Program-made: the position numbers and the translations under genes
Shown here: piece by piece, positions 58,987 to 64,000 of the stretch
Layout of the letters: each line of letters starts with the position of its first letter
Position numbering within the stretch: the first letter of the stretch is position 1
Assembly (NCBI GenBank): GCA_907163375.1
Contig: CAJQUW010001848.1
Coordinates: forward strand, 67,501 to 131,500
Reading direction: 5' to 3'
DNA: 64,000 nt
Origin: Prostheceraeus crozeri
Lineage: Eukaryota > Platyhelminthes > Polycladida > Euryleptidae
Notes under the pieces: model-generated
Told to the model about the DNA's origin: nothing
Databases searched by the model: none
What the model saw: the letters and a program-made list of their open reading frames with translations, nothing else

Positions 58987-59719
58987 TCTTCTCCGACTTG
59001 CGCTTCGTACCACTGCTGTTAAGGATTTGATCAATTATGTCGTCCACATTGGGTGGTTTTGGAATATATAGGATGGATTCCATATGCATGGAGAGAGAGG
59101 CTATTTTATTATCCTTTAGCCGACCATAGTATAGCCCATTCACTTTGAAAAGGATATCCCAAGTACCTTCTCCGAGCTCATCACATCTGATGGGTATTGA
59201 ATGATCTCCCTCCTTCTTATAGTAAGCACACCAATGTGATAGCGGTAGGCAAATGTGATTACCATCCCAAATCTTTATATAGGGAGTATCCTTGTCATCT
59301 CTCGCCTTCCACTCTTGAGCAAGAGGAGTAGGAATGTCCATATTTAATGTCACGTACTCCTCAATAATATCAAGTTGGCGGCGAATGTACGGACTCACGG
59401 GGATCAGTATGTAGTCCCCATACTGATTGTGCATTATCTTGACATCCGTGGAAGGAGCATTCCCGTTTGGAGTACTACGTCATGATCGTCATAACGTAAG
59501 ACTTGTTTAAATTTACGCTGTAGCGGTGTAGGATTATGTACCTTGGTTGTTTCTTCCACTGGCCTCAGTTGTAGATGATCTGATCGTAGCGAACCTTGTA
59601 ACGTTTGACCGCCATTTTGTCCTACTAGTGCAGCAGATGGAGTAGATGCCTGAAAATGAAAAAGATTGTATTAAGTTTACGTTCAAGGGAGGAGAGGGAG
59701 GAAAGTAGCGACTTACCAT
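58946..59719 (-). pseudogene. basic-tail nuclear-type protein, right copy (frameshifted)
   Basis: ATG 59719-59717 ends the leader exon, the intron runs from 59716 to 59650, and exon 2 starts at 59649. One C is missing from a C-run at about 59450 compared with the left arm, which breaks the frame early. From an internal ATG (59434) the rest of the protein is open to 58946, including the Trp that is a stop in the left arm and the Lys/Arg-rich C-terminus. The two arms therefore carry different lesions in this gene. Confidence 0.7.
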
Positions 59720-59825
59720 TTTAGTTGGATAATAGAATAGAGAGAGAGAGAGAAAATGTGCGTCCGTCACTCGTGTGATTCAACGATGGAATGATTCTCA
59801 CTGTGGAAGGCTCGCTATTTATATA
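59717..59825 (-). promoter_or_regulatory. TATA promoter and ATG-ending leader exon, right arm
   Basis: The mirror copy of the left promoter: the TATA motif lies at 59816-59825 (plus strand TATTTATATA), the initiator near 59792, and the leader ends in ATG|GTAAGT at 59717/59716. All elements are intact. Confidence 0.78.
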
Positions 59826-60179
59826 GAAATGCTTGATTCTCATTGGATGATGATCCTCATTCGACAATAACATCAAGCTGATTCCAAATCTGACACGCTA
59901 ACGAGTGTGACTGCAGAAACATTTCTTCAACGTTCGCTACGTTTCACAACAAGCTGTCAAAGACTTCTTACAAACTTATTTCAACATTTGCATTTAAGTG
60001 AACATGTGCTTCACATATTCTACACGAACGGTTAACGCATGTAATATAAAACCCTAAATCCAACCGTAGAGGAGCCTAGCTTGGATTATGAACTTTACAA
60101 TCCATGTGATTCAATGTCATGGAACTAGCTCTCGTACACTCAACGTGTGTGACAACATCTGGTTTTATAAAACATTCAA

Positions 60180-61165
60180 CGCTGACTATAAGACCTTGTG
60201 TGAAACAATCTACACAGCGCAGTAAAACGTTCTAGCGCTGTGATGAACACTGTTTTCATATAACATTCTAAACTCGCAGTCTTACTGCAGTAGAAAACTG
60301 CTTTTACTAAACCTGATGAAGCTAATCTAACAGTCATGAAGTTTGAATTTCTAATAGGGAAACATTTGGCAACTGTCTCCAATAAAACTTTCTAACACTG
60401 TGAAAGTAAGTTACAAGACAATCTACACTGTGCAGTAAAACCTTCTAAAACTTTCTAGTGCTGTGATGAGTTCGGTCAGTCATATAACGTCAATGATCAA
60501 ACTTTATTTTCACAAACGTGCGTCGCGGTAAATTATTTGACTACACTAACGCTTACATTTCATGACATGTGTGTTTCATAAAACGTTGATGATCAAACTT
60601 TCTAACTATACATCAACCTGTGTTGCAGTAAAACTTTTACAAACCATGATACACTTTCTAACGACACTCAGGAATACAACTTCGATGATCAGACTTTACT
60701 TTCTCAAACGGGTGTCACAGTAAAATTATTTGACTACACTAACTTTGCAAACCATGATACACTTTCTGACTAGACTTACAAATAAAACGTTGATGATCAA
60801 ACTTTCTAACTATACATCAACCTGTGTTGCAGTAAAACTTTTACAAACCATGATACACTTTCTAACGACACTCACGAATACAACTTCGATGATCAGACTT
60901 TACTTTCTCAAACGGGTGTCACAGTAAAATTATTTGACTACACTAACTTTGCAAACCATGATACACTTTCTGACTAGACTTACAAATAAAACGTTGATGA
61001 TCAAACTTTCTAACTATACATCAACCTGTGTTGCAATAAAACTTTTGTACAACATGATAAAGTTTCTGACTAGACTTACGAATACAACGTTGATGATCAA
61101 ACTTTTCTAACTATACATCAACCTGTGTTGCAGTGAAACTTTTACAAACCATGATACACTTTCTA
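60180..61165. repeat. roughly 97-bp direct-repeat cluster, right arm
   Basis: The inverted counterpart of the cluster at 50640-51200 and its flank, with 204 extra bases. The words AACGTTGATGATCAAACTTT, CTAACTATACATCAACCTGT, GTTGCAGTAAAACTTTTACA and CATGATACACTTTCT recur four to five times, one clear unit more than on the left. Confidence 0.8.
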
Positions 61166-61184
61166 ACGACACTCGCGAATAGTG

Positions 61185-61397
61185 ATGGAGATCGCCAGCT
61201 CCAAATTCCTCCACCAATTATGGGAATGGTACACCCCTAACTCCCAGCCACGAACTATGGCGGAGTGGGAGTACATCGACAAAGTGAGCCTCGCGGTAGA
61301 AGAACGATTGAAGCAAGTGAACTGTTTTTGTGATCTATGTGAAGCCAGACTCTGGGATGATATTGACGATGAAGACCTTTTGAAATACATGCCATAA
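61185..61397 (+). CDS. small Cys-rich acidic protein, right copy
   Basis: The mirror copy of 50407-50619, 70 aa from ATG 61185, with one substitution (Ser for Thr near residue 6). The Trp-rich start, the C-x-C-x2-C cluster and the acidic end are retained, and the stop again overlaps AATAAA. Preservation in both arms supports a real gene. Function unknown. Confidence 0.6.
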   Translation: MEIASSKFLHQLWEWYTPNSQPRTMAEWEYIDKVSLAVEERLKQVNCFCDLCEARLWDDIDDEDLLKYMP

Positions 61398-61770
61398 TAA
61401 ATTTTTATTTCATATTATCTTTGCTTTCATACTGACTTACTTGAATGGGGCTTCAGTGGATGATTTAACCATGTATACTTTTTCATTTGGAAATAGTAGC
61501 ACACTTAGTTTAACTTGCAATTCTTATAACATTTCATATGGGCGATGATGATAGATGAAATAGTGTTAGATAAAATTAAGATAGCTTACACTTCTGATAC
61601 AGGGATAGCAATCGACTGCGATCCATGTGTAAAGCTTGTGTAGCTTGTTAGACTACGGAAGAGAGAAGTGTGTTATGTTGCGTGTGGCGCGTGAGTGTCC
61701 TCCCATTTCATTCCATTCATCAATTCGTCTCATTGATAGAGACAGGTAGAACTCATGGTTCTCATAACGT

Positions 61771-62163
61771 ATGCAATGGAAAGTTTTAGGCAACCTTCGA
61801 CAGTTGGCTAAATGTCGCCCTGGCGCGAATGCATACTACGTTGAGACAGAGGCAATCACTTGCAAACATGACGCAGAGAGGTTTAACAAGATTGACCATT
61901 GCCGAATGTCCCTTGCGGTATACATAGCTACGGGTTTCACCGCCGCCCTTTACAGGAACGCCCGTCGAAAGGAAGTATTACACCGAACTTCATTTGCAAC
62001 GTTCAAGTTGACTGATAGCAGATTCAACTTAATGATAGTATTCGCCAGTCCGAAGACTGCCCAGGGCAAACCGCGTGGAGGTTCTATCATGTCTTGCCCC
62101 ATGGTGGCCCTTAAGAGAGCCGGTGGTTCGTTCTCGGGGTGTGTGGTAGGGACTCAGGCTTGA
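61771..62163 (+). CDS. 130-aa ORF of unknown function, right copy
   Basis: Predicts the same protein as the left copy at 49641-50033 over all 130 residues. It overlaps the end of the inverted coiled-coil gene by about 10 bases. As on the left, no promoter or poly(A) signal of its own is evident. Confidence 0.45.
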   Translation: MQWKVLGNLRQLAKCRPGANAYYVETEAITCKHDAERFNKIDHCRMSLAVYIATGFTAALYRNARRKEVLHRTSFATFKLTDSRFNLMIVFASPKTAQGKPRGGSIMSCPMVALKRAGGSFSGCVVGTQA

Positions 62164-63329
62164 TGTTTCGACTGCGGCTCCGGTAACGGGGCGGGTGGTC
62201 GCTTCTCTTGGATGTCTGTAAAGAAAGAAGTAGTGAGTTATCATCTTACATTTTAATTTAGTCATTTTTACTTACAGATCTTCTCGGACGCTTCCTCATA
62301 AAGGAAATTCGAGATCGGATCACGATGATCGAAGGTGAAGTGTAGACACTCCACCCCTTTCTTCACCCGAGAGTAGCATTTCTCCCCTCTTCCACGCTCG
62401 TACAAGAGAGGAGTTTCTGCTACTCTCCCCTTTCTAATAGGGGTGTGCAGACGGCTGGAACGCACCCTTCGATCGCGATCCACCAGCTGCGCCGAACGGT
62501 GCAGCTCGTGATTCGTCTCAACCACCTTAGCCATCTGCACACGGAGTCTCTCCACTTCCTCCTTCAACCTTCGTATCTCCTTCTCCCTACTTTCCCTCTC
62601 TGCTAGCAAAGCCTCTTCTCTGGCTTTCCCCTCGAGAGTCTTGAGCCTCTCCTGATCCAACTCGCCATCCCGCTCGCTTAATCTCTCCTTCACCTTCTTC
62701 ATCTCTCCGGCCACGTTCTTTAGGTCCTCATACTTTGACTTGTATGAGAAGGCCTCCTCCTTCAACTTCTCCACCTCTTTCTTTAGTCTATCCCGTTCGG
62801 CGATCACCGGCGGGCGCTTGACAAAATTGCGACATTGTGTTGCAATTCCACTCGCAGTCACGGCTGTAGGGGTCTCGCGATCGAGGTCGACGTCCTCGAT
62901 AGGTTGCGACTGTAGCTCTCCCTCCTCCTCCTCCTCACTATCGCTGCTGGACAGCGAGCTCTCGCTACTAAGTGAGGATATAGCGGCAATCGCTTCAATG
63001 GCGGATTATAGCTCAGTGGCCTCAGTGGTGAAGAGTGAACTCCGTTCTTGCTCGTTGGCAGATTGTAGCTCCAAAGAACGGAGCTCAGTGGCGAAGAGTG
63101 AACTCCGTTCTTCTTCGCCTACTTCGCCTGTTTGACACTCGCTGTGTTGTGAGTGCCAATCCTCCAGCCGCTCACTTAAGCGACTGACTTTGTGGGCTCC
63201 GCAATAGTAGCGAGCGACCCCTATCTGTTTCTTGTTAGTGCAAGCGTGTTTCTTGTAGGCGTCAGCCCGGAATACCTTCCGGCATTGACACAGTTTGAAA
63301 CTGGTCTTCATATTATTGTATTTCGGCAT
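62154..63329 (-). pseudogene. zinc-finger/coiled-coil protein, right copy (nonsense, no promoter)
   Basis: The mirror copy of 48481-49650: exon 2 is 63329-62276 and exon 3 is 62215-62154, with the short intron's splice sites kept. A TAA at 63006-63008 replaces the Gln codon of the left copy after 107 codons. A GAG-repeat expansion adds two Glu. Downstream, the coiled-coil region is fully open (62861-62276). The leader exon, TATA box and CRE-like site are missing because of the 0.7-kb deletion beyond 63925, so this copy is unlikely to be expressed normally. Confidence 0.75.
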
Positions 63330-64000
63330 TTCTGAAGCGAAAAACGGAAAACAATGATTTTACACTTAGTGAGGAATGATAGATTTGAGTATAGTGAGTG
63401 GCACTCGATCCCGTCGACAGCCCGAAGGCCTTGTACTGATCACTAGGGAAGTGAGATATCTTCCCCGATACCCGCTATTTACAGCTGAAGACATCATTGT
63501 CACTGCCCCGAAGTGGTAACAGCAACGCCGAGTCAACAGTAGCTGGGATCTAACCCCTCAAAGCTGCCTTAGACTTAGTTAAATTTGAAATCTGATAGCA
63601 CATTTGAACTTACATACTTGAAAACCTTGAGGAAACATCCCAAGTTATTGCTTTGATCAGCTTGATAGCAAGCCGTAGAGAGCTTGATTCACCAGCGTTT
63701 TGCAATGGAGATGTTTAGAGGCCACCCATGACAAGATAGCTAAGACTCAACCGATTGGCGTTCAAAGTGCTACGTTGAGAACTGTGTCAAATGCCCAACA
63801 TGAGGCATGAGTTGTCCCAGCGGTTACGGTCTAAACTATGACACACTCCCTTGCCACACTTATCACTACGGCATCGTCCGCCGTCCCGAAGGAACACCCT
63901 GTCAGTGGAATATTACAGCAAAACTCTCCGTTGAAATGTTGAAAATTTTTCTCCCCGATTGACTTTAAAACTCTCCGATTGACATGAAACTCACCATACA
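63330..64000. other. outer part of the right arm, deletion junction at about 63925-63936
   Basis: The inverted copy of the long 5' intron region of the coiled-coil gene (left 47880-48478). At about 63925-63936 it jumps directly to the sequence matching left 47120-47185, skipping about 690 bases. A short Cys-containing frame (SCPSGYGLNYDTLPCHTYHY at about 63808) exists in both arms but is too short to call. Confidence 0.7.

Larger units (their letters stand above)
47120..64000. repeat. giant inverted repeat (palindrome), centre 54828/54829
   Basis: The left arm (about 47120-54825) and right arm (54832 to the window edge) are inverted copies with only AAACGC between GAATCAAGCTTGAC and its complement. 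Paired positions sum to 109,657 at the centre, about 111,600-111,610 over the inner genes and about 111,804-111,814 over the outer genes. The steps come from a central array longer by about 1.95 kb and a repeat cluster longer by 204 bp in the right arm. Left bases about 47186-47879 are missing from the right arm. Scattered substitutions and small indels separate the arms. The right arm continues beyond the window. Confidence 0.95.

Overview
The window is AT-rich nuclear DNA from an invertebrate animal. This rests on one cadherin-superfamily exon with consensus splice sites, many degenerate copies of a tRNA-derived SINE, non-LTR retrotransposon tails, two Tc1/mariner-type DNA transposons and a deletion derivative of a third. 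The protocadherin-like first domain with extra cysteines would fit a spiralian (flatworm, mollusc, annelid or similar), but I cannot name the species. Most of the first 46 kb is intergenic or intronic.

Layout, 1-46 kb. 3031-4158 (-) is the first coding exon of a protocadherin-like gene, and its other exons are not recognisable here. Around it lie a foldback hairpin (2646-2804), an inverted-duplication transposon remnant (7396-8132), a Tc1-like element with a broken transposase inserted in a LINE (11092-12725 in 12665-13312), a complete mariner-type element with 174-bp inverted termini (14339-16107), nine SINE copies, a near-perfect hairpin (21915-22012), further LINE tails (37.3-37.8, 43.4-44.0, 44.8-45.3 kb), a tRNA-like gene (40978-41053) and a 21-bp minisatellite of about 36 units (41802-42568).

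Layout, 46.4-64 kb. This part is unlike the rest: it is a giant inverted repeat with a loop of only about 6 bases at 54826-54831, whose arms run from about 47.1 kb to 54.8 kb and from 54.8 kb past the right window edge. Each arm carries the same compact gene set in mirror order. From the outside in: a three-exon zinc-finger/coiled-coil protein; an opposite-strand 130-aa ORF; a small Cys-rich acidic protein; a roughly 97-bp repeat cluster; a TATA promoter with a leader exon that ends exactly in ATG; a nuclear-type protein with a basic tail; a RING-like ORF; and a probable DEDD-type exonuclease-like protein. The centre is filled by a tandem array carrying an AATAAA motif in nearly every unit, oriented to match transcription running inward from each arm.

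The set looks like part of an endogenous large DNA virus or a virus-like giant mobile element that is transcribed in the nucleus (spliced genes, TATA plus TCATTC initiators, tight overlaps, head-to-head repeat). I do not recognise its family. The two arms are very similar but carry different lesions: the coiled-coil gene is open only in the left arm, the exonuclease-like gene is open only in the left arm, and the basic-tail gene is broken in both arms by different changes. The right arm has also lost about 0.7 kb containing the outer promoter. These differences argue against a simple folded-read assembly artefact, but that alternative still has to be tested.
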